DNA of 64,000 nt from Rhodanobacter spathiphylli B39 (GTDB lineage: Bacteria > Pseudomonadota > Gammaproteobacteria > Xanthomonadales > Rhodanobacteraceae): assembly GCF_000264295.1 (NCBI RefSeq), contig NZ_AJXT01000017.1, positions 1-64,000 on the forward strand. The letters are read 5' to 3'. Shown in pieces: positions 26,226-35,611 of this stretch (positions are counted from its first letter, which is position 1; the number at the start of each line of letters is the position of its first letter). The position numbers were made by a program, and so were the translations under genes. The notes below the pieces were generated by a model. The model was not told the DNA's origin and searched no databases. It saw only the letters and a list, made by a program, of their open reading frames with translations.

Positions 26226-29200
26226 TCAGCGCGATCCGTTCGGCAAGGCGGCCGCATCGACGTGCGGCTTGCGCCCGAAGCGCTGCTGCAGGTGATCCAT
26301 GGCGATGTAGATCACCGGCGTCAGGTACAGCGTCAGCACCTGCGAGAAGATCAGCCCGCCGACCACCGCCAGGCCCAGCGAACGACGCACTTCGGCGCCG
26401 GCGCCGATGCTCAGCGCGATCGGCAGGGTGCCGGCCATCGCCGCCATGCTGGTCATCATGATCGGGCGGAAACGCACGCGGCAGGCCTCGAAGATCGCCT
26501 GCGCCGGCAGCATGCCCTCCTCGCGCTGCCGCTCCAGCGCGAAGTCGATCAGCATGATCGCGTTCTTCTTGACGATGCCGATCAGCATCACGATGCCGAC
26601 GAAGGCGAACAGGTCGAGCGAGGCGTGGAAGATCACCAGGGTCAGCAGCGCACCGACCGCCGCCGCCGGCAGGCCGGACAGGATGGTCAGCGGGTGGATG
26701 AAGCTTTCGTACAGGATGCCCAGCACCAGGTAGATCACGAACACCGCCAGCAGCAACAGCATGCCCATGCCCTGCAGGGATTGCTGGAACGCCTGCGCAG
26801 TGCCCTGCACGCTGCCGCTGATGGTGGCCGGCATGCCCATCGTCTGGACGGCGCCATCAATGCGGGCCACCGCGTCGCTGAGGCTGACGCCCTGGGCCAG
26901 GTTGAACGATACCGTGACCGCCGGCAGCTGGCCCTGGTGATTGACGGTCAGCGCCTGCGGTTCGCGGCTGAAGCTGGCCACTGCGCTGAGCGGCACCAGC
27001 GCGCCGCTGGCCGAGGTGACATAGAGCTGCGACAGCACCGAGGGATCGTCCTGCAGCTTGCGCTCGACCTGCAGGATCACCCAGTACTGGGTGGCCGAAC
27101 CATAGATGGTGGAGATCTGGTTTTCGCCGAAGCCGATGCCCAGCGCGGTCTGCACCTGGGCCATGGTGAGACCGAGCGGCGCCAGCTTGGCGCGGTCGAC
27201 CTTGACCACGATCGAGGGGCTGTTGAGGTCCAGGTCGTTGGTGACGTCCTCGAAGCCCGGCAAGGCGGCGAACGCACGGGTGACCCGGCCACTCCAGTCG
27301 TACAGCGCCGGCATGTCGATCGACTGCAAGGTGTACTGGTACTGCGCCTTGGACTGGCGCCCGCCGATGCGGATCGCCGGCGTGTTCTGGATATAGGCGC
27401 GGATGCCGGTGACCGCTGCCAGCTTCCGGCGCAACTCGGCGGTGATCCCGTCCACGTCCAGCTTGCGCTGATTCGCCGGTTTCAGCAGCAGCAGGATCGA
27501 GCCGTTGTTGACCGTGCTGCGCGAGCCGCCGGCGCCGATACTGGACATGTAGCCGGCGATGTTCGGGTCCGCCGCCACAATGTCGACCAGCTTCTGCTGT
27601 CGCGCCAGCATGCCGTCGAAGGACACGTCTTCCGGACCCTCGGTGTTAACGTGCAGGGTGCCGTTGTCGCCGGCCGGAATGAAGTCCTTCGGCGTCACGT
27701 AGAACAGCAGCGCGGTGGCCAGCAGGCTGAGGCCGAACGCGGCCAGCACCAGCCGCGGCCGGTCCATGCACCAGCGCAGGCTGTCGCCGTAGCCGCGCTG
27801 CACCGCGTTGAAGCCGCGGTCGAAGCCGCCGACCAGCCAGCTCTTCCTGCTCCTGTCGACATCGCCATGGTCATGCGCCTTGACGAAACGACTGCACAGC
27901 ATCGGCGTCAGCGTGATCGCCACGACGCCGGAAATCAGGATCGCCACGCTGATCACGATCGCGAATTCGTGGAACAGCCGACCCACGATGCCGCCCATGA
28001 ACATCACCGGGATGAACACGGCGATCAGCGAAAGCGTCATCGAGAAGATGGTGAAGCCGATCTCGCCGGCGCCCTGCAACGCCGCTTCGTACGGCGGCAT
28101 GCCGGCCTCCATGTGGCGCACGATGTTCTCCAGCATCACGATCGCGTCGTCGACCACGAAGCCGACCGCCAGGGTCAACGCCAGCAGCGAGAGATTGTCC
28201 AGGCTGTAGCCCAGTGCGTGCATCACGCCGAACGTGCCCAGTACCGAGATCGGCAAGGCCACCGCGGGGATCAGCGTGGCCGACAGGCTGCCCAGGAACA
28301 GGTAGATCACGAAGACCACCAGCGCGCCGGCCAGCAGCAGGGTGAACTGCACGTCGTCGACCGAGGCGCGGATCGACTGCGAGCGGTCGTACAGCGTCTC
28401 CAGTTTCACCGACGGCGGCAGGCTGGCACGGAAGCTCGGCAGCACGGCCTTGATCCGGTCCACCGTGGCCACCGTGTTCGCGCCGGGCTGGCGCTGGATC
28501 GCCAGCACGATCGCGCGGGTGCCGTTGTACGAGCTGGACTTCTGGTCGTCCTGCACGCTGTCGCGCGCCACGCCGATGTCGCCCACGTGCACCGGCGCGC
28601 CGTTGCGATACGCGACCACCACGTCGTTGTACGCGGCGGCGCGCTGCAGCTGGCCGTCGCTGCGGATCGGCAGCTGCTGGCGCGAGCCATACAGCGAGCC
28701 GGTGGACTGGTTGACGTTGGCGTCGGCGATCGCGTTCTGCACCTGGTCGATGCCGATGCCGGCGGCGGCGAGCCGGTCCGGGTCCACGCTGATCCGCACC
28801 GCGTACTTCTGCGAACCGTACACGCTGACCTGGGCCACGCCGTCGACCATCGACAACTGCTGCGCCAGTTCCGTCTCGGCGTATTCGTCGACCTGGGTCA
28901 ACGGCATCGTCGACGAGCTCATCGCCAGGTACAGGATCGCCGCATCGGCCGGGTTGACCTTGCGGAACGTGGGCGGCGTGGTCATCTCCTTCGGCAACTG
29001 GCGCAGTGCCGAGGAAATGGCCGACTGCACGTCCTGGGCCGCCGCGTCGATGTTGCGGTCGAGCTCGAAGGTCAGCGTGATCGAGGTGGAACCCAGCGCG
29101 CTGGTCGAGCTCATCGAGCTGATCCCGGCGATCGTCGACAGCTTGCCTTCCAGCGGCGTGGCCACCGCCGAGGCCATCGTCTCCGGCGACGCCCCGGGCA

Positions 29201-29351
29201 GGCTGGCGCTGATGCTGATGGTGGGGAAGTCGACGTTCGGCAGCTCGTTCACCGGCAGTTGCGGATAGGCGACCAGGCCGAACACCAGCAGCGCCGTCAT
29301 CAGCAGCGTGGTCATCACCGGGCGGCGGATGCAGAGCTCCGGGATATTCAT
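26226..29351 (-). CDS. RND multidrug efflux permease (MdtB/MdtC-like, HAE1)
   Basis: A 1041-residue inner-membrane proton-drug antiporter. The start MNIPELCIRRPVMTTLLM is typical of MdtC-type pumps. Two six-helix halves are each followed by large periplasmic domains. The proton-relay pair is in GFVVDDAIVMLENIVRH (helix 4). Length is normal. Only one permease is present, while mdtABC has two. A 268-bp inverted-repeat element separates it from the adaptor gene, its inner end only 3 bases before this ATG, so the start lacks a visible Shine-Dalgarno site. Confidence 0.93.
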   Translation of the reverse strand: MNIPELCIRRPVMTTLLMTALLVFGLVAYPQLPVNELPNVDFPTISISASLPGASPETMASAVATPLEGKLSTIAGISSMSSTSALGSTSITLTFELDRNIDAAAQDVQSAISSALRQLPKEMTTPPTFRKVNPADAAILYLAMSSSTMPLTQVDEYAETELAQQLSMVDGVAQVSVYGSQKYAVRISVDPDRLAAAGIGIDQVQNAIADANVNQSTGSLYGSRQQLPIRSDGQLQRAAAYNDVVVAYRNGAPVHVGDIGVARDSVQDDQKSSSYNGTRAIVLAIQRQPGANTVATVDRIKAVLPSFRASLPPSVKLETLYDRSQSIRASVDDVQFTLLLAGALVVFVIYLFLGSLSATLIPAVALPISVLGTFGVMHALGYSLDNLSLLALTLAVGFVVDDAIVMLENIVRHMEAGMPPYEAALQGAGEIGFTIFSMTLSLIAVFIPVMFMGGIVGRLFHEFAIVISVAILISGVVAITLTPMLCSRFVKAHDHGDVDRSRKSWLVGGFDRGFNAVQRGYGDSLRWCMDRPRLVLAAFGLSLLATALLFYVTPKDFIPAGDNGTLHVNTEGPEDVSFDGMLARQQKLVDIVAADPNIAGYMSSIGAGGSRSTVNNGSILLLLKPANQRKLDVDGITAELRRKLAAVTGIRAYIQNTPAIRIGGRQSKAQYQYTLQSIDMPALYDWSGRVTRAFAALPGFEDVTNDLDLNSPSIVVKVDRAKLAPLGLTMAQVQTALGIGFGENQISTIYGSATQYWVILQVERKLQDDPSVLSQLYVTSASGALVPLSAVASFSREPQALTVNHQGQLPAVTVSFNLAQGVSLSDAVARIDGAVQTMGMPATISGSVQGTAQAFQQSLQGMGMLLLLAVFVIYLVLGILYESFIHPLTILSGLPAAAVGALLTLVIFHASLDLFAFVGIVMLIGIVKKNAIMLIDFALERQREEGMLPAQAIFEACRVRFRPIMMTSMAAMAGTLPIALSIGAGAEVRRSLGLAVVGGLIFSQVLTLYLTPVIYIAMDHLQQRFGRKPHVDAAALPNGSR

Positions 29352-29354
29352 GGT

Positions 29355-29622
29355 AGAGCCTGCTTATGGTCTCCAAGCACCCCGCGCCGGGAACTGTTTG
29401 CGCGCAGGCCAAGGAAGAATGAGGGAGTGGACGTCAGTCCACGACTGAGCGATGACGCCGGCATGTGGGCAAACAGACCCAGCCCTTCGGGTTGCCATCG
29501 AGTGGCCGCCATGCGGCAGCGCGCAGCTTGACCTGACGGCCAGTCAGGCGCTGCGCCACGCACTACCACCTGGCGGCCACTCGATGACAACGCGGGATGC
29601 TTGAAGACCATAAGCAGGCTCT
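29355..29622. mobile_element. MITE-like non-coding element with 32-bp terminal inverted repeats
   Basis: The end at 29355-29386 (AGAGCCTGCTTATGGTCT...) is repeated inverted at 29591-29622 with two mismatches. A second pair, GTTGCCATCGAGTGGCCGCC (29491-29510) and its inverse (29572-29591, one mismatch), is nested inside. A small GTGGAC/GTCCAC hairpin lies at 29427-29442. There is no transposase. The element exactly fills the gap between the RND permease start and the adaptor stop, so it looks inserted into a previously compact operon. No target-site duplication is obvious. Confidence 0.75.
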
Positions 29623-30734
29623 CAGCCCTGCTTGACGGTGGCGGCGCTGCCGTCGACCAGCAGCATCTGGCCTTCGGTCACCACCTTCTCGCCGGCCTTC
29701 AGGCCCTTGTCGATCACCGTGCGCCCCGCGCTGGTCGGCCCGGTGGTGACGGTGCGCTGCTGCACCTTGCCGTCGGCGCCGAGCACGAACACGAAGCTGC
29801 CGTTGGTCGAACTCTGCAGCGCATGCACCGGCACGCTGACCACGTTGGTCAGCCGCGTGGTCGGCAGCATCACCTGCACGAACTGGCCCGGCGTGAGCCG
29901 GTGCTCGGCGTTGTCGAAGCGCGCCTTCAGCACGATGGTGCCGGTGCTGGTATCGACCGCGTTGTCGATGAAGTCCAGTGCGCCGGTCAGCGGCGCGGCG
30001 CGATCGCCGGAGATCGCCACCTGCACGTCGAGCGCACCACTCTGCCGCGCGGCGCGCACGGCCGGCAGGCTGTCCTGGGGAATGTTGAACGCGACACGCA
30101 CCGGCTCGACCTGGTTGAGCCGCACGATGTCGGTGCCGTCGGCGCTGATCTGCGCGCCGGGATAGACCAGCGGCGCGCCGGCGATGCCGTCGAACGGCGC
30201 CACGATCCGCGCATAGTCCAGCTGGGTCTGCGCCAGTTCCTGCGCGGCGCGATCGCTTTGCAGGTTGGCCCTGGCCACGGCGAGGTTGGCCTGGTACAGG
30301 TCGTAGTCGGCCCTGGAGACGAAGCCTTTGCCGAGCATGTCGGCATAGCGCCGCTGGTCGGCCTCGGCCTTCTGCAACAGCGCCTGGTCGCGCGACACGT
30401 TGCCACGCGCCTGGTCCAGCTGCGCCTTCAGCAGGGCAGGGTCGATCTGCGCCAGCACGCTGCCCTTGCGCACCAGCGCGCCGGGCGTGAACGACAGCGA
30501 CTGCAGCTGGCCCGACACCCGTGCGCGCAAGGTCACCGTCGACCATGGCTCGACGCGACCGACCAGTTTCAACGACAACTCGATGTCGCCCTGGGTGGCC
30601 GTCGCCACTTCCACCGGCACCGCCGCGGGCGCCCGAACCGGGCCGGTCCCGCCTCCGCCGCCGCGCCCGAAGTGGACGGCGACAGCGACCGCCAGCAGGG
30701 CGGCCAGCGCGAGGACGATTTTTTTCCAGGACAT
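29622..30734 (-). CDS. RND efflux periplasmic adaptor (MdtA-like)
   Basis: About 370 residues from ATG 30734 (MSWKKIVLALAALLAVAVAVHFG, an N-terminal membrane anchor). The longer frame to 30824 adds an unusual leader. Domains in order are lipoyl (ARVSGQLQSLSFTPGALVRKG), a coiled-coil hairpin (about 105-165) with lipoyl second half (IVAPFDGIAG), beta-barrel and membrane-proximal. It partners the RND permease downstream; no outer-membrane channel gene is in the window. A MarR-type regulator lies about 200 bp upstream in the same direction. Confidence 0.9.
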   Translation of the reverse strand: MSWKKIVLALAALLAVAVAVHFGRGGGGGTGPVRAPAAVPVEVATATQGDIELSLKLVGRVEPWSTVTLRARVSGQLQSLSFTPGALVRKGSVLAQIDPALLKAQLDQARGNVSRDQALLQKAEADQRRYADMLGKGFVSRADYDLYQANLAVARANLQSDRAAQELAQTQLDYARIVAPFDGIAGAPLVYPGAQISADGTDIVRLNQVEPVRVAFNIPQDSLPAVRAARQSGALDVQVAISGDRAAPLTGALDFIDNAVDTSTGTIVLKARFDNAEHRLTPGQFVQVMLPTTRLTNVVSVPVHALQSSTNGSFVFVLGADGKVQQRTVTTGPTSAGRTVIDKGLKAGEKVVTEGQMLLVDGSAATVKQG

Positions 30735-30939
30735 GCGGGGTGGATTCTCGGTCTTCTTGCCTGATGCGACGACGACGGATCGCCCGATGGCGAAGCGGGT
30801 CTCTGGCCGTGCTGGCGCAGCCACGTTTCAACGCGGCAGCGCGCCTCCGGTTGACCCGCGGCGGCGGGACATCGCCCACTATGCCCCGCATGGCGCAAGT
30901 CATGACCGCGACTGATGGCACTGGTCAGCCGCGGGATGA

Positions 30940-31395
30940 TCAATCGTCGGCGCCGGCGCCCTGCTCCAGCGCCTGCAGGTTTTCCTTGATCTGGTTGATC
31001 ACCGCCAGCGCGTTCTTCAGGGCGTCGTGGTCGATGCCGCGGGTGGCGTCCCGGCGCAGCTCCCGCGCGATCACCTCCATGTCGCCCACGATCACCTTGG
31101 CCTGGTCGGTGACGTACAGGCGCCAGGCGCGGCGGTCCTTGGGGTCGGGCCGGCGCTCGACGAAGCCGGCGGCCTGCAGGCGATCGATGACGCGGCCCAC
31201 CGCGATCGGTTCCATTTCCAGAAACTCGGCCAGCTCGTTTTGCCGCAGGCCCTCGCGGTGGTACAACATCTTGGTGGCACGCCACTGGGCGCGGGTCAGC
31301 CCGAATTTCACCGCGCGACGATCGAAGTGCTTGCGGAACAGCAGGGTCACGTCGCTGAGCAGGTAACCAAAGGAAATGTCTTCCGTTTTCGCCAT
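30940..31395 (-). CDS. MarR-family transcriptional regulator
   Basis: A 151-residue winged-helix regulator. The DNA-binding region is about residues 45-110 (QNELAEFLEMEPIAVGRVIDRLQAAGFVERR), with the family's DPKDRRAWRLYVT wing. It probably represses the adaptor and RND genes that follow, in the usual marR-efflux layout. A ligand is not predictable. It is divergent from the macrodomain gene with a 71-bp gap. Confidence 0.92.
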   Translation of the reverse strand: MAKTEDISFGYLLSDVTLLFRKHFDRRAVKFGLTRAQWRATKMLYHREGLRQNELAEFLEMEPIAVGRVIDRLQAAGFVERRPDPKDRRAWRLYVTDQAKVIVGDMEVIARELRRDATRGIDHDALKNALAVINQIKENLQALEQGAGADD

Positions 31396-31466
31396 GATGC
31401 GTTGCTACCCCAGCGCGCCAGAATGCCTGCCTGAAGCATAGGGCAAGCCGTCCATTGCGCGAAGCC

Positions 31467-31985
31467 ATGCCGATCAGCACCCTCCACGACGACATCACCC
31501 GCCTCGACGTCGACGCCATCGTCAACGCGGCCAACCCCGGCCTGCTCGGTGGCGGCGGTGTCGACGGTGCGATCCATCGCGCCGCCGGCCCCGGCCTGCT
31601 GGCCGCCTGTCGCGCGCTCCCCGAGTCCGCTCCCGGCGTGCGCTGCCCCACCGGCGAGGCACGCATCACCCCGGGCTTCGCCCTGCCCGCGCGGCACGTG
31701 ATCCACACGGTGGGGCCGGTCTGGCATGGCGGCCACCATGACGAAGCGCGCTTGCTGGGCCAGTGCCATCGCAATGCGCTGCGCCTGCTGCGCGGGCAAT
31801 CCCTGCGGACGATCGCCTTTCCCGCGATCAGCTGCGGCGTCTACGGCTACCCGCCCGAACTTGCCGCCGCGGTGGCGGTGCGCGCGCTGCGCGAGGAGCT
31901 GGCCGACGACGAGGTCATCGAGGTCACGCTGTGCTGCTTCAGCGAGGCGATGCGCGCGGTGTTCGCACAGGCACTGGCCAGTTAG
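31467..31985 (+). CDS. Macrodomain protein, O-acetyl-ADP-ribose deacetylase (YmdB type)
   Basis: A 172-residue macrodomain. [27 protein letters not shown] carries the ADP-ribose-binding Asn and the catalytic Asp/Gly loop, and [12 protein letters not shown] is the second phosphate-binding loop. Related enzymes remove acetyl groups from O-acetyl-ADP-ribose or ADP-ribose from protein carboxylates. ATG 31467 was chosen over a TTG at 31455 because it starts the family's first strand. Stand-alone gene. Confidence 0.93.
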   Translation: MPISTLHDDITRLDVDAIVNAANPGLLGGGGVDGAIHRAAGPGLLAACRALPESAPGVRCPTGEARITPGFALPARHVIHTVGPVWHGGHHDEARLLGQCHRNALRLLRGQSLRTIAFPAISCGVYGYPPELAAAVAVRALREELADDEVIEVTLCCFSEAMRAVFAQALAS

Positions 31986-32021
31986 GGATGCTGTCGCCAT
32001 CGCCACGCGGCGACGCAACGG

Positions 32022-33722
32022 TCAGTCCAGCTTGAACGGATACAACGGCGCCAGGCCGGAGTCCCTGCCCGCCGCGCTTGCCGCACGCCACGCGAAGCCG
32101 CGCCTGAATGCCTCGGGCAGATTCGCGTCAGCCTCCGGCATGGCGGTGCCGGCGTAGTGTCGCCGCTGCAGCGCGGCGATCGCCGCATGCTGGCGCGGAT
32201 CATCCAGAGCCGCCGACAGCTCGCCCAGATGCTGGATCGCGGGACGTTCCGCCCGCGCCCACGCCAACAGGCTGCGCGCCTGCGCCGCCGCATCGCTGCC
32301 GCGCGCGGCGGCCAGGAACGCCAGCTGGGCATTTCGTGCGGACGACCGCGCGGGCGCGGCTGGTGTCGCCGGCTCAGCGGAACGGCGACGCCACCACCAC
32401 CATGCCGCCAGGCTGAGCAGCCACAGGCCGAGGCTGGCCAGCGCGATCCAGCGCCACGGCGTGCTTGCCGCCCCGTTCGTCGAGCCAGTGGCCACAGTGT
32501 GGTCGCCCGTCACCGCCGCGGTGGAAGCCGATGCTGCCGGCGGCGTGGCTGGCGCACCCACGGCGGGCAGCACCTCGATCGTATGGGCGGGTATCCGCGC
32601 CACTTCCATCTTGTCGCTGACCACGTTCCACCACTTCAGCGTGGTGGCGGGAATGGTCAGCGGGCCGGCGCGTTCGGGCACGATCGCGAACGACTGCTGG
32701 CGCCGGCCGGTGACCCATTCGCCGTCCTGGCGGTTGCCGCTCACCGGCTTGTCCGGGTAGACGGTGGCGCCATCCAGCGGCGGCAGGCTCAGCGCCGGCA
32801 GCGCTTCCTGCGACAGTCCGGTGGCCTGCAGATTCATCGTGAGGTTGAACGGCTGGCCGACCCGCGGCGCGGCATCCTGCGCCGTGGGCCAGCCATCCAG
32901 GCTCAGGCTCAGTTCGCGCGCGGGCAGCCATGTGCTGCCGCCGAAGTCCGCTGGCGCCGCCTTCACGTCGAGGGTCTGCGCCGGGGCGCTGGCGCTGACC
33001 GGCACGGTGGCGCCGAAGAAACTGTCCGGGTCGCTCGGATCGGCCGCCTGGCCTTCGAAATCGACCGGCGGAATTTCCACCTTGCCCGCATGTTGCGGCG
33101 TCACCGCGTAGCGCTGTTCGAGCACGTGATAGCTGCGGCCGCCGCGCTCGGTGTCGTAGTTGAGGCCCTTGCCCAGCGGCACGATTTCCACACCGGCGAC
33201 CTGCGGCGGCTGCGGCGCGTCGCCGCCGATGCGGGCGGCGTAGTACAGCCGCGTCACGTAGGTGAACTGCTGGCCGACATAGCCTTGCGCCGGGTTGATC
33301 TGCGATTCCATGAACACGTCTTTCGACGAGGCGCTGGCCGCATTCGGGTCGGGCGCGGTCACCGTGAGTTGCAGCGGCGTGGTCTGGCTGCCGGCCACGC
33401 TCAACGCGGGAATCTGCAGCACGCCGGTGTGCCGCGGGCGCAGCGCGATGCCGAAGGTCAGCTCGGCGCTGGCCTTGCCGTTGACCACGTTGTAGCTGCT
33501 GTTCTGCGAGCTGCCGAGGATCTGGAAATCCCGGTTCAACGCACCCAGGTCGGGCGCCGGGACACCCATGCCCTGGCCGCTGACGCGCACGTTGAGGGTC
33601 ACTGTTTCGCCGAGCTGGACCGTGTTCCGATCCAGCGTGGCGGAGACGTCGCCCGCCAGTGCCAGCGCCGGCAGCAAGACCAGCGCCAGCAGGCATCCGC
33701 CGATGAACTTTCGTACGGTCAC
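32022..33722 (-). CDS. batD: BatD-family protein
   Basis: A 566-residue membrane-anchored periplasmic protein. GTG start and signal peptide (KFIGGCLLALVLLPALALA), then several Ig-like beta domains (DVSATLDRNTVQLGETVTLNV... is the BatD hallmark), one membrane helix at about 420-445 and a Pro/Ala-rich cytoplasmic tail. BatD is part of the Bat aerotolerance-type complex with the VWA proteins encoded upstream. The GTG overlaps the batBC stop as GTGA. It is the last gene of the operon. Confidence 0.9.
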   Translation of the reverse strand: MTVRKFIGGCLLALVLLPALALAGDVSATLDRNTVQLGETVTLNVRVSGQGMGVPAPDLGALNRDFQILGSSQNSSYNVVNGKASAELTFGIALRPRHTGVLQIPALSVAGSQTTPLQLTVTAPDPNAASASSKDVFMESQINPAQGYVGQQFTYVTRLYYAARIGGDAPQPPQVAGVEIVPLGKGLNYDTERGGRSYHVLEQRYAVTPQHAGKVEIPPVDFEGQAADPSDPDSFFGATVPVSASAPAQTLDVKAAPADFGGSTWLPARELSLSLDGWPTAQDAAPRVGQPFNLTMNLQATGLSQEALPALSLPPLDGATVYPDKPVSGNRQDGEWVTGRRQQSFAIVPERAGPLTIPATTLKWWNVVSDKMEVARIPAHTIEVLPAVGAPATPPAASASTAAVTGDHTVATGSTNGAASTPWRWIALASLGLWLLSLAAWWWWRRRSAEPATPAAPARSSARNAQLAFLAAARGSDAAAQARSLLAWARAERPAIQHLGELSAALDDPRQHAAIAALQRRHYAGTAMPEADANLPEAFRRGFAWRAASAAGRDSGLAPLYPFKLD

Positions 33723-35611
33723 GGCTCTCCATCCTCGTTCGTGGCGCCACCGTGGCGCTGCTGGTACTCGAGCTGGAACTTGCGCCGCAACAGCGCGCCG
33801 GGATCGTCCGGCACGCGCTGCAGCGCGTGGCGCAGATCCGCCGGCAGCTTCGCCTGCGGGTCATCCTTGGCCAGCGCGCCGAGCTGGTGGCCGTCCCTGC
33901 TCTTGTCCCCGGCCTGCCGCGCCAGCGCCTCGTCCACCTGCTGTTTCAACGCCTGCTGCGCACGTTCGGCCTGCGCCTTCTGCTCGGCCTGTTCCTGCGC
34001 GGTCTGCGGTTTGGCCTGATTCTCGCCTTCCTTGCCGGACGGGTCCTGCGACGAATCGCGCTTGCCGTTCTCGTCCTGCGGCTGGTCGCCCTTGCCGGCT
34101 TGTCCGGACGGCTGATCCTGGCCCTCGCCTTGTTTCTGCTGGCCCTGCGAACCTTGCTGCCCAGCCTTGCCCTGCTCGCCCGCCGACGACTGGTTCTTCT
34201 TGCCGTCGTGGCCTTCGTGCTCCTTCTGGTCCTGCGGAGACTGCGGCTGTTGCTGGCGCAGCCAGTCCTCGACCGCCTGCCGGTTCGCCTTGGCATCGGC
34301 GTTGGCCGGATTGCGCTTCAGGGCTTCGTCATAGGCGGCAATCGCCTGCCTGTATTGGCCCTGCTTCGCCAGCGCATTGCCCAGGTTGTAAGCACCGTCG
34401 CTGCCGGGAACCTCGTGCAGGGATTGCGCCGCCGCCTGGTAGTCGCCGGCACGATAAGCGGCGGCGCCGCGCCAGGCCGGATCGCGGGCCAGCTGCAGGG
34501 CGCGCTTCGCGTCGCCCTGGCGCAGGGCCTGCGCCGCCTGCTGGTCGGGGCGCTGCCACAGGTCCTTCCAGCTGGTGGCCGAGGCGGTGCCGGGCAACAG
34601 CGGCAGCACCAGCAGCGGCACGGCCAGCAACCAGCCGCGACGGAATGCCATCGCGGCGATCAGCAGCAACGGCAGCAGCAACCACGGTCCGCGATCCTGC
34701 CACTCGTCGCCGACCTGGCCTTCGGCCAGGGTCGCGCGGGTGTGGCGCAGCTCGCCGTGCAAGGCTTCGATGTCCGCCTGGTCGGCGCTCATCACCACGT
34801 AGCGTCCGCCACCGGCGGCGGCCAGTGCGCCGAGCGCGGCGTCATCGCGGCGCGACAGCACCATGTTGCCGCCCGCGTCGCGCAGGAAGCCGCCATCCGG
34901 CGAGGGCACCGGACCGCCGGCGGGCGTGCCCACGCCGAGCACCGACACGTGCACACCCGCGGCGTTTGCCTTGCGCGCCGCCGCCTGCGCCGCGGCATCG
35001 GCCTGGTCGGTGATCAGCACCAGCGAACCACCGCCGGCCTTGCCATCGTGGATCAGCGTCACGCTCCGTTCGATCGCGGCGGCGGCGTCGTCGCCATCCA
35101 CCGGCATGGTGTCGGGCGCCATCGCGTCGAGCAGGTCATCCAGGCTGTGTGCGTCGGCGGTCAGCGGCGCCACCACGAAGGCTTCGCCCGCGTAACCCAC
35201 CAGCGCGTTGAGGCCGTCCCGGTTCGCGTGCAGCAGGTCGCGCGCCTTGTAGCGCGCGCGATCCAGCCGGCTGGGCGCGACGTCGCGGGCCAGCATCTGC
35301 TGCGACAGCGAGATCGCCACCACCTGCGCCGGGCGGCTGGCATACAGCGGTTGTTCGATGCGGCTCCAGGTCGGCCCGGCCAGCGCCAGCGCAGCCAGCA
35401 TCCAGGCCAGCGCGAACAGCCACACCGGCAGATGCGCGTGGCGGGCACGCCCGCGCAAAAGATGCGGCAGCAGGGCTGCATCGACCAGGTGCGACAACGC
35501 AACCTGTCCGCCATCGCGGCGCGTGCCGAACCAGCCGATCAGCGGCAGCGCCAGCAGCCCGAGCAGCCAGCCCGGCCGGAGGAAATGGAACTGCTGCAGC
35601 AACTCGTTCAT
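33719..35611 (-). CDS. BatB-BatC fusion: VWA domain plus TPR protein
   Basis: A 630-residue protein from ATG 35611. The frame stays open farther upstream, but that part is antisense-like and overlaps batA. The BatB part has two N-terminal helices, a VWA domain (about 90-275) and two closing helices; the BatC part has TPRs (about 365-470, GAYNLGNALAKQGQYRQAIAAYDEAL is one repeat) and a Gln/Gly/Lys/Asp-rich linker. The VWA metal site is degenerate: the DxSxS motif reads SLSQQ at 101-105 and TDG reads TDQ. It therefore probably does not bind Mg2+ in the standard way. It overlaps batA and batD by 4 bp each. Confidence 0.9.
   Translation of the reverse strand: MNELLQQFHFLRPGWLLGLLALPLIGWFGTRRDGGQVALSHLVDAALLPHLLRGRARHAHLPVWLFALAWMLAALALAGPTWSRIEQPLYASRPAQVVAISLSQQMLARDVAPSRLDRARYKARDLLHANRDGLNALVGYAGEAFVVAPLTADAHSLDDLLDAMAPDTMPVDGDDAAAAIERSVTLIHDGKAGGGSLVLITDQADAAAQAAARKANAAGVHVSVLGVGTPAGGPVPSPDGGFLRDAGGNMVLSRRDDAALGALAAAGGGRYVVMSADQADIEALHGELRHTRATLAEGQVGDEWQDRGPWLLLPLLLIAAMAFRRGWLLAVPLLVLPLLPGTASATSWKDLWQRPDQQAAQALRQGDAKRALQLARDPAWRGAAAYRAGDYQAAAQSLHEVPGSDGAYNLGNALAKQGQYRQAIAAYDEALKRNPANADAKANRQAVEDWLRQQQPQSPQDQKEHEGHDGKKNQSSAGEQGKAGQQGSQGQQKQGEGQDQPSGQAGKGDQPQDENGKRDSSQDPSGKEGENQAKPQTAQEQAEQKAQAERAQQALKQQVDEALARQAGDKSRDGHQLGALAKDDPQAKLPADLRHALQRVPDDPGALLRRKFQLEYQQRHGGATNEDGEP

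Noticed and set aside
26172..29531. A 1119-codon open frame on the plus strand
   Set aside because: Antisense shadow of the RND permease gene; composition is His/Arg/Gln/Asp-rich with no domain.
29348..29611. An 87-codon open frame on the minus strand across the inverted-repeat element
   Set aside because: It lies almost entirely in the MITE-like element, overlaps the RND start and shows no protein-like features. Frames of this kind inside repeats are usually spurious.
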